Origin: Desulfomicrobium sp. UBA5193
GTDB lineage: Bacteria; Desulfobacterota; Desulfovibrionia; Desulfovibrionales; Desulfomicrobiaceae
Assembly (NCBI GenBank): GCA_002412965.1
Contig: DHWB01000014.1
Coordinates: 99,220-139,810 of the forward strand
DNA: 40,591 bases
Reading direction: 5' to 3'
Position numbers and translations under genes: made by a program. The notes beneath the pieces were generated by a model. The model saw nothing but the letters and a program-made list of their open reading frames with translations. It was not told where the DNA came from and ran no database searches. Below, one piece after another: positions 7,135 through 16,600 of the stretch (positions are counted from its first letter, which is position 1; every line of letters starts with the position of its first letter).

Positions 7135-8403
7135 ATGCTGGATCTGCTTATCATCAACGCCGCCCTGCCTGGGGAGGAGACGCTGACCGAGATTGGCTGC
7201 AAGGATGGCCGTATTGTTGCGGTTGAGCCGAGTATCAAAGACGAGGCGGCGCAGGTCATTGACGCCAAGGGGTATCTGGTGACTCCGCCTTTCGTGGACA
7301 GCCATTTCCATATGGACGCGACCTTGTCGGCGGGGCTGCCGCGCAGGAACGAGACGGGCACGCTGCTGGAGGGGATTCGAATCTGGGGTGAGCTCAAGCC
7401 TGACCTGACGCCCCAGGCTATCAAGGACCGGGCCATGAAACTGCTGCGTTGGTCCGTGGCCAAGGGCAATCTGGCCATCCGCACGCATGTGGACACCACG
7501 GACCCGAGCCTCATGGCCGTGGATGTGCTGCTGGAAGTGCGGGAGGAGATGAAGGATTTCGTGGACATCCAGCTGGTCGCCTTCCCACAGGACGGGGTGC
7601 TGCGCGCCCCGCGCGGGGTGGAGTTGCTGGAGCGGGCTCTCGATAAGGGCGTGGACGTGGTGGGCGGCATCCCGCATTTCGAGCGGACCATGGACCAGGG
7701 CCGGGAATCAGTGCGCGTATTGTGCGAGATCGCGGCAAAGCGCGGGCTCATGGTCGACATGCACTGCGACGAGTCGGATGACCCGCTTTCAAGGCACGTG
7801 GAAAGCCTAACCTTCGAGACGCAGCGACTGGGCATGCATGGCCGGGTCACTGGCTCGCACCTGACGAGCATGCACTCCATGGACAATTATTACGTGTCGA
7901 AGCTTTTGCCGCTCATGGCCGAGGCGGGGCTGCACTGCGTATGCAACCCGCTCGTGAACATGAACCTGCAAGGCCGGCACGACACATATCCCAAGCGGCG
8001 GGGCCTCATGCGCGTACCGGAGCTGATGAACTTAGGGCTCAACGTGTCCTTCGGCCACGACGACATCATGGACCCCTGGTACCCCATGGGCACCCACGAC
8101 ATGCTCGAAGTGGCGCACATGGGCGCGCACGCCCTGCACATGACCGGCGTGGATGGTTTGAAGAAGATGTTTGCGGCCGTGACCGTGAACGGTGCCAAGA
8201 CCATGGGACTGGAAGGTTACGGACTTGAACCCGGCTGCAACGCGGACATGGTCATCCTGCAGGCCGCAAGCGAACTCGAAGCCCTGCGCCTGCGCCCGGC
8301 ACGGCTGTGGGTCATCCGCCGTGGCAAGGTCATCAGCCGAACCCCTGAGGTCATGGCAAACGTGGAGCTGGGAGGGGGAGAGGAGTTGGTGGATTTCACA
8401 TGA
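7135..8403 (+). CDS. codA: Cytosine deaminase (amidohydrolase superfamily)
   Basis: A 422-residue metal-dependent amidohydrolase that should convert cytosine to uracil and ammonia in the cytoplasm. Seen: metal ligands H57 and H59 in DSHFHMD, the MHCDESDDPLS motif carrying the next His and the catalytic acid, and FGHDDIMDPWYPMGTHDM, which matches the E. coli CodA active-site stretch closely. The length agrees with CodA (about 425). ATG at 7135 is preceded by GAGGTGATTACA; a longer frame upstream runs through repeat DNA and is not credible. Placed behind a nucleoside-type importer, it points to salvage of pyrimidine bases as carbon-nitrogen or nucleotide source. Related triazine or isoguanine deaminases are possible but less likely given the WYPMGT motif. 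Confidence 0.92.
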   Translation: MLDLLIINAALPGEETLTEIGCKDGRIVAVEPSIKDEAAQVIDAKGYLVTPPFVDSHFHMDATLSAGLPRRNETGTLLEGIRIWGELKPDLTPQAIKDRAMKLLRWSVAKGNLAIRTHVDTTDPSLMAVDVLLEVREEMKDFVDIQLVAFPQDGVLRAPRGVELLERALDKGVDVVGGIPHFERTMDQGRESVRVLCEIAAKRGLMVDMHCDESDDPLSRHVESLTFETQRLGMHGRVTGSHLTSMHSMDNYYVSKLLPLMAEAGLHCVCNPLVNMNLQGRHDTYPKRRGLMRVPELMNLGLNVSFGHDDIMDPWYPMGTHDMLEVAHMGAHALHMTGVDGLKKMFAAVTVNGAKTMGLEGYGLEPGCNADMVILQAASELEALRLRPARLWVIRRGKVISRTPEVMANVELGGGEELVDFT

Positions 8404-8721
8404 TCGGAAACGGCGGCACGCGCGGCGCTCTTGATTCACGCACCCGGGGCCATGATTTGGTTTTCCTCTGACCGTCGCGCAGCGCGTGCATACAAAAGGC
8501 ATAGCCTCAGAAGTATCTTGCACCATACCGAGCCATGCACAATGACTGCACAAGCGGGGCCTCTCTGTGCAAAATAATGCCACCGCACGATTCCCCTTCC
8601 GCCGCCGCACCCTGTACAATCCCGCCAGATGATTTATGAATATGGGAAGCGCAAACGACGCCTTGTGTGGCACAATACTTGAAATGTCTTGGCCACATAA
8701 TACTCAAACCGGAGAAAACCC
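8404..8721. other. Intergenic region codA to zraP-like gene
   Basis: 318 bases without a supported gene or an intrinsic terminator. A sigma-54-like box lies at its right end (8668-8683). Several GCAC/TGCA-containing words (about 8518-8595) could be activator sites, but no clear repeat or dyad emerges. Confidence 0.5.
8668..8683 (+). promoter_or_regulatory. Weak sigma-54-like box upstream of the zraP-like gene
   Basis: TGGCACAATACTTGAA resembles TGGCACG-N4-TTGCA. The -24 half is good, but the normally invariant GC at -12 is GA. It lies about 54 bases before the ATG. E. coli zraP is known to depend on sigma-54 and ZraR, so the position is suggestive. Confidence 0.3.
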
Positions 8722-9231
8722 ATGAAAACAACTCACATAATCATTCTGGCCCTGAGCCTATTCATCGCCTTGGCCGGATCCGCTTCCGCTCAGGGACAGG
8801 GAAAGGGCATGGGCGCCTTGAGCCCTGAAAAACAGGCCATAGTGGAAAAAGCTCACGAAGAGTTCGCCACCGCTACCTCAAATCTGAAAAAACAGATTTT
8901 TGCCAAGGAGTCCGCCCTCAACGCCGAAATCTATGGCGACACCGCAGATGAAAAGAAGATCGAGACCCTTGTCTCTGAAATCAATGCCTTGAACGCCAAG
9001 GTCTACGCCGAGCAGGTCACACTGCACAGGAAAATGGCCAAGGAAGGAATCACCCCTGAACCGGGGCATGGCAAGAAGTCAGGCATGGGCTGCCCGATGA
9101 TGAGCGGCGGCGGCATGAAGCACGGCATGATGGGCGGGATGAAGCATGACATGGCCGACGGCAACGGCACCGCCGGACAGGCTCCTGCGGACCAGGGTGG
9201 CCACGGCGCCCACACCCCGGCCAAGCAGTAA
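8722..9231 (+). CDS. ZraP/Spy-like periplasmic metal-binding stress protein
   Basis: A 169-residue exported protein with a signal peptide (residues 1-23, ending ASA), a helical, charged middle typical of the ZraP/CpxP/Spy heavy-metal-resistance group (SPEKQAIVEKAHEEF, then LVSEINALNAKVYAEQ), and a Met/His/Gly-rich tail. The tail (about 115-169) contains GMGCPMMSGGGMKHGMMGG, several His and one Cys, a likely metal-binding region for zinc or copper. The presumed role is a periplasmic metal buffer or chaperone under envelope stress. No two-component zraSR pair is in the window. A strong terminator follows. Its own transcription unit is likely. Confidence 0.75.
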   Translation: MKTTHIIILALSLFIALAGSASAQGQGKGMGALSPEKQAIVEKAHEEFATATSNLKKQIFAKESALNAEIYGDTADEKKIETLVSEINALNAKVYAEQVTLHRKMAKEGITPEPGHGKKSGMGCPMMSGGGMKHGMMGGMKHDMADGNGTAGQAPADQGGHGAHTPAKQ

Positions 9232-9277
9232 TTACTTCACGCTGACGCCTTGAAAGGGCGTGCGTAAAACCCTCGAC

Positions 9278-9319
9278 AAATCCCCCAAGTTTGCAGAAGC
9301 TTGGGGGATTTCTTTTTTT
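9278..9319 (+). terminator. Intrinsic terminator of the zraP-like gene
   Basis: AAATCCCCCAAG (9278-9289) pairs perfectly with CTTGGGGGATTT (9300-9311), followed by a T-run (9313-9319). The downstream transporter gene starts only 18 bases later. Confidence 0.9.
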
Positions 9320-9336
9320 GTCCATCCTCTTACCCC

Positions 9337-10239
9337 ATGCTCATGAAACATTCGACATCCTCAAAATCCCTCCAGGGAATCCTCTTCGCCCTGGGCGCCA
9401 CGGTCATCTGGTCCGGCAATTTCATCGTGGCCCGCAGCCTGAACCAGAGCATCGAACCCGCCACCCTCTCCATGCTGCGCTGGGCCACTGCCTTTATGGG
9501 GCTCTTGCCCTTTGCCTGCCGCGCCGCTTGGGCGGAGCGCGCGGCCATCGGCAGGAGCATGCCGGCCATGATCCCCATGGCGCTCCTCGGCGTCACGACC
9601 TTCAATGCCCTGCTCTACAAAGCGGCCCACACCACCTCGGCCCTGAACCTGTCGCTCATTGCCACGTCCACGCCGGTCTTCATCATCCTTCTGGCCCGGA
9701 TGTTTCTCCATGAACGGCTGACCACCCGCAAAATGCTCGGCCTAGCCGTCGCCCTCGGGGGCGTGCTGCTGCTTATCACCGGCGGCGACCCGGGCCGCCT
9801 GGCGGGCCTTGATTTTTCCATTGGGGATCTGTGGATGAGCCTCGCTGCCGTCATTTTCGCGGGCTACAGCATCCTGGTGCGCCGCTTTCCCGGAGGGCTG
9901 AGCCAGCCCGTCTTCCTGCTGACGCTGTTCGGCGTCGGCATCGTGTTTCTGGCTCCATGGACGGGGTGGGAGCTGCTCACCGCCGGAGCGCCGACAATCA
10001 CCATCGGCGCCGCGGGGGCCATCCTCTATGTCGGGCTCGGGGCGTCGCTGGCCTCCTATGCCATGTGGAACAGCGCCGTGGCGTCCATCGGCCCATCCCT
10101 GGCCGGGCTGATCTACTACAGCCTGCCCCTTTTCAGCGGGCTCGCGGCCTTCCTTTTCCTGGGCGAACCCATGGGATTTATTCACCTGATCAGCGCGGGC
10201 TGCATCCTCGGCGGCATTCTGCTGGCCACGCGCGGGTAA
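9337..10239 (+). CDS. EamA-family (drug/metabolite) transporter
   Basis: A 300-residue inner-membrane protein with about ten hydrophobic segments in two EamA repeats. Repeat 1 opens with ILFALGATVIWSGNFIVAR and contains ARMFLHERLT; repeat 2 contains LAGLIYYSLPLFSGLAAFLFLGE. The substrate is unknown; relatives export amino acids or metabolites. ATG 9337 (or 9343) is preferred to an upstream TTG that lies inside the terminator hairpin. The ribosome binding site is weak. No terminator separates it from marC, 121 bases downstream. Confidence 0.87.
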   Translation: MLMKHSTSSKSLQGILFALGATVIWSGNFIVARSLNQSIEPATLSMLRWATAFMGLLPFACRAAWAERAAIGRSMPAMIPMALLGVTTFNALLYKAAHTTSALNLSLIATSTPVFIILLARMFLHERLTTRKMLGLAVALGGVLLLITGGDPGRLAGLDFSIGDLWMSLAAVIFAGYSILVRRFPGGLSQPVFLLTLFGVGIVFLAPWTGWELLTAGAPTITIGAAGAILYVGLGASLASYAMWNSAVASIGPSLAGLIYYSLPLFSGLAAFLFLGEPMGFIHLISAGCILGGILLATRG

Positions 10240-10360
10240 AGGCTGTACAATCAACCAATCTGCTTGCCTTTCCGCCCCTCCAGCCCTAAGCACGGCTCGG
10301 ACCGGCATCTGGCCGGCCCCGACATCAAGCGGCGGGACGAATTGCCCGCGTGGAAATATA

Positions 10361-10954
10361 ATGACCACCCTCTTCATAAGCCTGACCATCAAGCTCTTTT
10401 TTCTGCTGACCCCTTTCTTCGTGCTCAGCGTCTTCCTGTCCATGACCGAATACATGACCAAGGTCGAACAGCGCCGGGTGGCCATCCGCACGACCTTGTC
10501 CGTCATGGTCATCAGCCTGGTCCTTTATTTTGCGGGCAACCCCATCTTCTCCACCCTGGGCATCACCCTGGACGGGTTCCGCATCGGCGCGGGGAGCCTG
10601 CTCTTCCTGTCGGCCGTATCCCTGGTCTCGGGCAAACGGTCCAGCCAGGAAGCCGCTCCCGATGTCGATTTCGCCGTGGTGCCCCTGGCCATTCCGATCA
10701 CCGTGGGCCCGGCCACCATCGGCACGCTGCTCATCCTCGGCGCGGAGCTGGGCGGAACCACGGAACGCCTGATCGGCGCGGCGGCTCTCGTCTGCTCCTG
10801 CCTGTGCGTCGGCATCATCCTGCGCTCGGCCCGCATGCTCAAAAAAGTACTGGGCTCCGTCGGCCTGTCCATCATGACCAAGATCACAGGCCTGGTCCTC
10901 TCAGCCATGGCGGCCCAGATCGTGTTCACCGGGATAAAGAACTTCCTGAACTAA
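10361..10954 (+). CDS. MarC-family integral membrane protein
   Basis: A 197-residue membrane protein with six hydrophobic segments, fitting the MarC/YchE family in length and motifs: the N-terminal FFLLTPFFVLSVFLSMTEYM and the central VPLAIPITVGPATIGTLLIL, which is the family hallmark. Function in this family is unsettled; an amino-acid or metabolite exporter role is often suggested. ATG 10361 has no clear ribosome binding site, and an in-frame stop lies just upstream (GTGGAAATATAA overlaps the ATG). The HdrD-like gene starts four bases after its stop, so the two are likely cotranscribed. Confidence 0.82.
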   Translation: MTTLFISLTIKLFFLLTPFFVLSVFLSMTEYMTKVEQRRVAIRTTLSVMVISLVLYFAGNPIFSTLGITLDGFRIGAGSLLFLSAVSLVSGKRSSQEAAPDVDFAVVPLAIPITVGPATIGTLLILGAELGGTTERLIGAAALVCSCLCVGIILRSARMLKKVLGSVGLSIMTKITGLVLSAMAAQIVFTGIKNFLN

Positions 10955-10958
10955 ACGC

Positions 10959-12059
10959 ATGAAATCAACGCCCCTGCCGCCGCAACTGCTCGCCCTGACC
11001 GAGCGCATCTCCTCGGAATGCACCCAGTGCAGAGCCTGCCAGACCCGGTGCGCATTCCTGCGCGAACATGGCACGCCCAAGCTCATGGCCGACCGATTGC
11101 TCGACAAGGGCCAAGGCCGCGCCCTGGCCTTTGAGTGCAGCCTGTGCGGACTGTGCGAAACCTTCTGCCCCATGCATCTGCCCCTGTCGGATTTTTTTCT
11201 ATTCATGCGCCGGGCGGCACTGGATGCAGGACGCGTCGACCTGAGTCCGTATCGCGCGCTGATGAATTACGAAGTGCTGGGTGCATCCTGGCTCTTTCGG
11301 GCCTTCATGCTGCCCCCGGGGGGGGATACGGTCTTTTTCCCCGGCTGCACCTTTCCGGGAACCAACCCTGCAACAACGGAGGCGCTCTTCCTGCACCTGC
11401 GAAAATGCGTGCCGGGTCTGGGTCTGGCCCTGGCCTGCTGTTTCAAGCCGTCCCACGATCTGGGCCGCCAGGATTTTTTTGAACACCATTTCGGAGAGCT
11501 GCGCACGCGCTTTCTGGCGCGCGGCGTGCGCACGGTGCTGACCGCCTGCCCCAACTGCTTCAAGGTCTTCAACCAATATGGCGACGGCCTTGCCGTGAAA
11601 ACCGTGTACGAGGCGCTGGCGGAATATCCGCTCCCCGCAAGGCCGCACGCGCACGGCTCGGCCATAGTGCATACGCCCTGCCCATTTCGCAGGCAGACAA
11701 ATCTTCAGGAGATCATTTTGGGATGTGCCCAGGGATCGGGCCTAGATGTGGAAAAAACACGGCATGACGGGTCGCAGAGCCCGTGCTGCGGGGAAGGAGG
11801 GGCCGTGGGCGATCTGAATCCGGAAAACTCCTCAACCTGGGCCAAGAGCACGGCCGAACACGCCCAAGGGCGGATTGTCATCACCACCTGCGCAGGCTGC
11901 GTCACAACCCTCTCGCCTCACGCCCATACGGTGCATCTGCTGGACCTGCTCTTTTTTCCGGCCGAAGCGGTGAGCAATGCGCTACCCAGACCGCGAGGCG
12001 TCGCCACCTATCTTCACCGCCTGCTTTTCAAACGGCGGGCGCGGCAAATCCTGGGCTGA
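10959..12059 (+). CDS. HdrD/GlpC-like Fe-S protein with two ferredoxin motifs and two CCG domains
   Basis: A 366-residue soluble iron-sulfur protein of the heterodisulfide-reductase/glycolate-oxidase Fe-S group. N-terminal [4Fe-4S] motifs: C21-x2-C24-x2-C27-x3-C31 and C60-x2-C63-x2-C66-x3-C70. Two complete CCG cysteine sets follow: one with PGC, ACCF and CPNC, and one with TPC, CCGEGG and CAGC. In HdrB/D such sets bind non-cubane clusters. There are no membrane segments. It probably moves electrons between a dehydrogenase or ferredoxin and a disulfide- or quinone-linked partner, which is not encoded beside it. The neighbouring MarC and convergent glycosyltransferase genes give no functional clue. 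Its stop lies four bases from the convergent gene's stop. Confidence 0.82.
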   Translation: MKSTPLPPQLLALTERISSECTQCRACQTRCAFLREHGTPKLMADRLLDKGQGRALAFECSLCGLCETFCPMHLPLSDFFLFMRRAALDAGRVDLSPYRALMNYEVLGASWLFRAFMLPPGGDTVFFPGCTFPGTNPATTEALFLHLRKCVPGLGLALACCFKPSHDLGRQDFFEHHFGELRTRFLARGVRTVLTACPNCFKVFNQYGDGLAVKTVYEALAEYPLPARPHAHGSAIVHTPCPFRRQTNLQEIILGCAQGSGLDVEKTRHDGSQSPCCGEGGAVGDLNPENSSTWAKSTAEHAQGRIVITTCAGCVTTLSPHAHTVHLLDLLFFPAEAVSNALPRPRGVATYLHRLLFKRRARQILG

Positions 12060-12063
12060 TTAT

Positions 12064-13068
12064 TCAGTCCCGCTTCAGATCGCGAAGCAACCCGCCCAAA
12101 ATCCCGGCCACGCGCCTGGACGAAAACCGCTCGGCAACCGCGCGGGCCCGCTCGCACATGATTGGATCCTGGCCGCGCCGGATGAGGCGCAGCATTTCCC
12201 GCTGCAGATGCTGCTCATCAACCTTGGCCCAGAGCATCCCGGGCCGAAAATGCGGCAGCATCCTGGCCATGCGCTCACCCACCGGCTCCAATTCAAAGCG
12301 CAAGGGAATGGAGTTGCGCTCATCCATGAATTCCATGTTCCCGGACCAGCCCGTCGCCAGCACAGGCACTCCGTGGCTCATGGCCTCGCTCAGGCCGAGC
12401 CCCCAGGCTTCACCACGGTGCGGGCTGACGTAGGCCAGCGCTCCTGCATGCAGGGCGGCAAGACGACCGTCAGTGACCTTCTCTCCGATGCTCAACACCT
12501 GCGCTGCATTCCCGAAGGATACATTCATCCGGTATTGCTTCACGACAAGAAAAACCGTCGGGTTGCCATGCGCCACCCGTGCAAAAACCCGCAGCAGCGC
12601 GTCCAGGTTCTTGCGCGGATTGATCGCGTCGACGATACTGAAAAAATAGCGGCTTTCCGGGCCCAGGCTCAAGCGATTACGCGCCCATTCCAGATCCCCG
12701 GCTGCGCAGCCAGCCACTTCGACCACATGCGGAAGGACCCGGACCCTCGCGTGCCCTTGACGCAACGCGGCGGCGGAAAAAGCCGACGCCGTCCAGACCT
12801 CGTCCACCAGCGCAAATCCCGCTCGGTACACTTCGGGCAATTCAAGCCCCTCCCAAACCGCAAATCCCACCTTGGGCTTTGTTCGCACAGCCGGAAACCG
12901 CTCAAAAATATCGGACCAGTTCATCGGGTCGTCATGCAACACGACCAGATCGGCCTCCTCGGGCCGGTCCGCGACCTCGAATCCGGCCAGGCTCAGACAC
13001 TTCCGATAGGCCTCGCCCGCCCGTCGATGGCTGATGTAATCCGAAAGATGCCACCAGACGCGCCTCAT
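12064..13068 (-). CDS. GT4-type glycosyltransferase
   Basis: A 334-residue GT-B fold glycosyltransferase. The C-terminal donor site reads HRGEAWGLGLSEAMSHGVPV followed by ATGWSGNMEFM, the E-x7-E-like signature of family GT4. An N-terminal acceptor domain with VDEVWTASAFSAAAL is typical. ATG 13068 is chosen because it overlaps the upstream stop (ATGA) and removes 36 residues of low-quality sequence from the longer open frame. It is the last gene of the RND operon. The acceptor (a surface glycan or lipid) cannot be inferred. Confidence 0.82.
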   Translation of the reverse strand: MRRVWWHLSDYISHRRAGEAYRKCLSLAGFEVADRPEEADLVVLHDDPMNWSDIFERFPAVRTKPKVGFAVWEGLELPEVYRAGFALVDEVWTASAFSAAALRQGHARVRVLPHVVEVAGCAAGDLEWARNRLSLGPESRYFFSIVDAINPRKNLDALLRVFARVAHGNPTVFLVVKQYRMNVSFGNAAQVLSIGEKVTDGRLAALHAGALAYVSPHRGEAWGLGLSEAMSHGVPVLATGWSGNMEFMDERNSIPLRFELEPVGERMARMLPHFRPGMLWAKVDEQHLQREMLRLIRRGQDPIMCERARAVAERFSSRRVAGILGGLLRDLKRD

Positions 13069-13682
13069 CGAGCCCCGCCCTTGCGCCACGGCCAGGGAAA
13101 GAACATGGGCGTTGCGCGCTGATAGGCCCGGTACGCCTCCCCGTGAACATGCACGAGCTTGCGCTCCTCCAGCCACGCCCCCACAAGGACGTAAAGGGAG
13201 AGTGTCAGGCTTGTGACCAGATTCGCCGCGTCAAAATGCCCCGAGCTGGTCCAGAGTACGAGGAGCGCGCCTCCGTACCACGGATGTCGAACCCGGCCCA
13301 GAATGCCCGAGGTGCGCAACTCCGAGGCATAGGGACTCCCGGCGTAGGAACAGCTTGAGCGCAACTGCGCCAGGCCGCCGACCACGCTCAGGTCGTATTC
13401 CCTGGCTCCGGCCCAGAAGAGCCACAGGGCCGCGCCAAGCAGGGCAAAGCGCGGCAGGGCGAACGCGCCGCTCCAGGCAAAGAGCGCGTCCCCGCCCAGG
13501 GAATGCTTGAACAGAAGCAGTGGGACAAGGGTCAGCACGGCCAAACCATTGTAGGCCAGCCGATAGAAGGGGCAGAGCCGGGGAAACAGACCGGAGATCA
13601 GACGCATCCAGGAGGGGCTGATGAGCAGGCTGTGCAGGCCGCCCCAGGCGGCCCAGCCCAGGGCGAGCAGGAGGAGTTTCAT
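13065..13682 (-). CDS. NnrU/isoprenylcysteine-methyltransferase-like membrane protein
   Basis: A 205-residue protein with about five hydrophobic segments. The C-terminal part carries the membrane methyltransferase pattern: GRVRHPWYGGALLVLW, an EERKLVHVHGEAYRAYQR stretch and a closing FFPWPW. This matches the NnrU/ICMT/phospholipid methyltransferase clan, which includes the methanethiol S-methyltransferase MddA. The substrate is not predictable; a small thiol or lipid is plausible. Start and stop overlap both neighbours by four bases (ATGA), so it is translationally coupled to the RND pump and to the glycosyltransferase. Confidence 0.68.
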   Translation of the reverse strand: MKLLLLALGWAAWGGLHSLLISPSWMRLISGLFPRLCPFYRLAYNGLAVLTLVPLLLFKHSLGGDALFAWSGAFALPRFALLGAALWLFWAGAREYDLSVVGGLAQLRSSCSYAGSPYASELRTSGILGRVRHPWYGGALLVLWTSSGHFDAANLVTSLTLSLYVLVGAWLEERKLVHVHGEAYRAYQRATPMFFPWPWRKGGAR

Positions 13683-16600
13683 TTCACCAGAGAATCCCCG
13701 CCCTCCAGATTGCGCCCGATCTCGTCCTTTTCGCGGTCATGGGAATGATCGCGGGCCACAAGCATGTAAATGGAAGGGATGATGAACAGGGTGAACAGAG
13801 TGCCGATGGCCATGCCGCCCACCAGGACCAGACCGATGGAATTCCGGGCCGCCGCGCCCGCGCCTGTGACCAGGGTCAGGGGGAAGTGGCCGGCGATGGT
13901 CGCGCCCGAGGTCATCAGGATGGGACGCAGACGGGTCAGGGCCGCCTCATGCACGGCCTCGCGCTTGGAACGCCCGAGTTTCTGCAACTGGTTGGCGAAC
14001 TCGACGATGAGAATGCCGTTCTTGGAGACCAGTCCCACCAGAGTGACAAGGCCGACCTGGGAGTAAATGTTCATGGTCGTGGTCCAGCCTGCCGTCCAGA
14101 AGGCCACGTTCGGGTCGGGCATCTTCAGGAAGGTGAAGATGAGGGACCCGAAAACGGCCAGAGGCACCGACCCGGCCAGGATGACGAAGGGATCGCGAAA
14201 ACTGTTGAATTGCGCGGCCAGAACCAGAAAGATGAGTACCACGGCCAGGCCGAAGGCGGTCAGGAACTTGTTGCCTTCAGTCCTGAGCTGGCGCGAATCC
14301 CCTGTGTAATCTAGTACATAGCCCTTGGGCAGAATCTTGATGGCCTCATCTTCCAGGAAGCGCAGAGCTTCGTCCAGGGGACGGACGGCCACACCGCTGA
14401 TCTTGACGGCGTTGAGTTGCTGAAAGCGATTCAGGGAACGGGCCACGGTCGTTTCCTTGATGGTCGCCACGGAGGACAGAGGCACGAGCACGCCACCCGG
14501 TCCGGTGACGTGGATATTGCTCAGTTGGTCCGGAGTCAGCCGGTCGATCCGCTGCACCTGAGGGATAACCTTGTAGCTGCGGCCGTCGATGTTGAACCGG
14601 TTCACATAGTTGCCGCCCAACATGGCGCTGACGTCGCCGCCCACGGAAGCCAGGCTGAGGCCCATGGCCGCGACCTTGTCACGGTCGATGACCAGTTCGG
14701 CCTGGGGCTGGTCGATTTTGACGTCGATGAGCGGCGGAAAGGCGAACATGCCGCTCTGCATGGCTTTGACCTGAATCTGCCGTGCGAAGTTCAGAATCTC
14801 TTCCTGGTCCGCCGTGGACGCGAGGATGAATTCCACCGGAAAATCACCACCGCCGGGCAGGGCCGGCGGAGTGACCGGAAACATACGGATCCCCGGAATC
14901 GCGGCGAGGCCGGCCTGCACTTCGGGCAAAATCTCGTCCACGGTCCGCTCCCGCTGTTCCCACGGCGACACGACCAAGCCGCAAAACCCGCTGGACGGGA
15001 ACGTGACCTGAAAGGTGAACTGGGCCTCCGGCGTATCCATAAAGACCTTGTTGGCTGCCGCCGCGTACACGCTGGTCTGATCCAGAGTCGAATCGGCCGA
15101 GGCGTCGAGGATGCCGAAGATGACGCCCTGATCCTCGGAGGGGGCCAGCTCCGTGGCCGACATGATGAACATGGGCACGGACAGTCCGCTGATGACAATC
15201 CAGATCAGGTACATGGCCGGACGGGCATTGAGCGTCCCATCCAGCAGACGCCCGTAGAAGCGCCGCAGCCGGGCGAAGTCGCGCGAAATGCGTCCGGCCA
15301 GTCCGCGCTCTTCCATGCCTGATTTCAGGAGCTTGGCGGACATGAGCGGGGACAGGGTCAGGGCCACTATGCCGGAAATGGTCACGGCCCCGGCCAGGGT
15401 AAAAGCGAACTCGCGGAACAGGGAGCCGGTCAGCCCGCCCTGCAGCCCGATGGGCGCATAGACCGCGGCCAGGGTGATGGTCATGGCGATAAGCGGCCCG
15501 ATCAGCTCGCGCGCGCCAAGAATTGCGGCGTCCAGCGGCGATTGGCCTTCGGAAATGTGGCGTTCCACGTTCTCAACGACGACGATGGCGTCATCGACCA
15601 CAAGCCCCACGGACAGCACCACGGCCAGGAGCGTGAGCAGGTTCACCGTAAACCCGAATACCTGCATCAGAAACACGGCACCTATCAGGGACAGCGGGAT
15701 GGCGATGACCGGAATGGCCACGGCCCGAAAGGAGCCCATGAACAGAAAAATGATGATGACGACGATAAGCAGCGTGTCACCCAGGGTCCTGAGGACCTCG
15801 TGGATGGCGCTGTTGATGTATTCCGTGGCGTCATAGGCGATGCGGCCCGTCATGCCCGAGGGCAGGGTGCTCTGGATGGCTTCCATCTCCGTGCGCACCA
15901 GCCCGATGACGTCGATGGAGTTTGCATTCGGCAAGGGCCAGACGCCGATGAAGACGGCGGTTTCGCCGGTGAAGCGCACCTCCGCGCCGTAGTCTTCCGC
16001 GCCGAGGGCGACGTCCGCGATGTCCCCGAGGCGGACCACGGCTCCGTTCTCCTCGCGGATGGCCAGCTGTTTGAATTCGTCGGCCGAGCGCAGATCCGTA
16101 TCCGCCGTGAGGTTGATCTGCACCAACTCGCCCTTGGTCTGGCCCAGGGCGGAGAGGTAGTTGTTCGCGGCCAGGGCTTGGCGCACCGCCGCCGGAGTCA
16201 CGTTCAGGGCGGCCATGCGGTCGGGCTTGAGCCAGATGCGCATGGCGAAGGTCCGCGCGCCCAAAATGTCGGCCCGCTGCACGCCGGAGAGCGCGGAGAG
16301 GCGGGGCTGAATCACGCGCATGAGATAGTCCGTGATCTGGTTCTGCTCCAGATCCGGCGAGGTGAAGCTCAGGTAGGCCGAGGCGAACTGGCTGTCCGCC
16401 GACTCCACGTTCAGGATGGGCACCTCGGCCTCGGGCGGCAGGTCTCCGCGAACCTGATCGACCTTGGCGCTGATCTCGGACAGGGCCTTGATGGGGTCGT
16501 AGTTGATCTTCAGCCGGACGCTAATGGTCGACAGGTTCTGGGCGCTCTGGGACTGGATGTAGTCGATGCCATCGGCCGCTGCGATGGCCCGCTCCAGAGG

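Noticed and set aside
8449..8480. Similarity between words near 8450 and near 28010-28060 (CATGATTTGG and TCGCGCAGCG)
   Set aside because: The words are short and in different order; no repeat unit can be defined.
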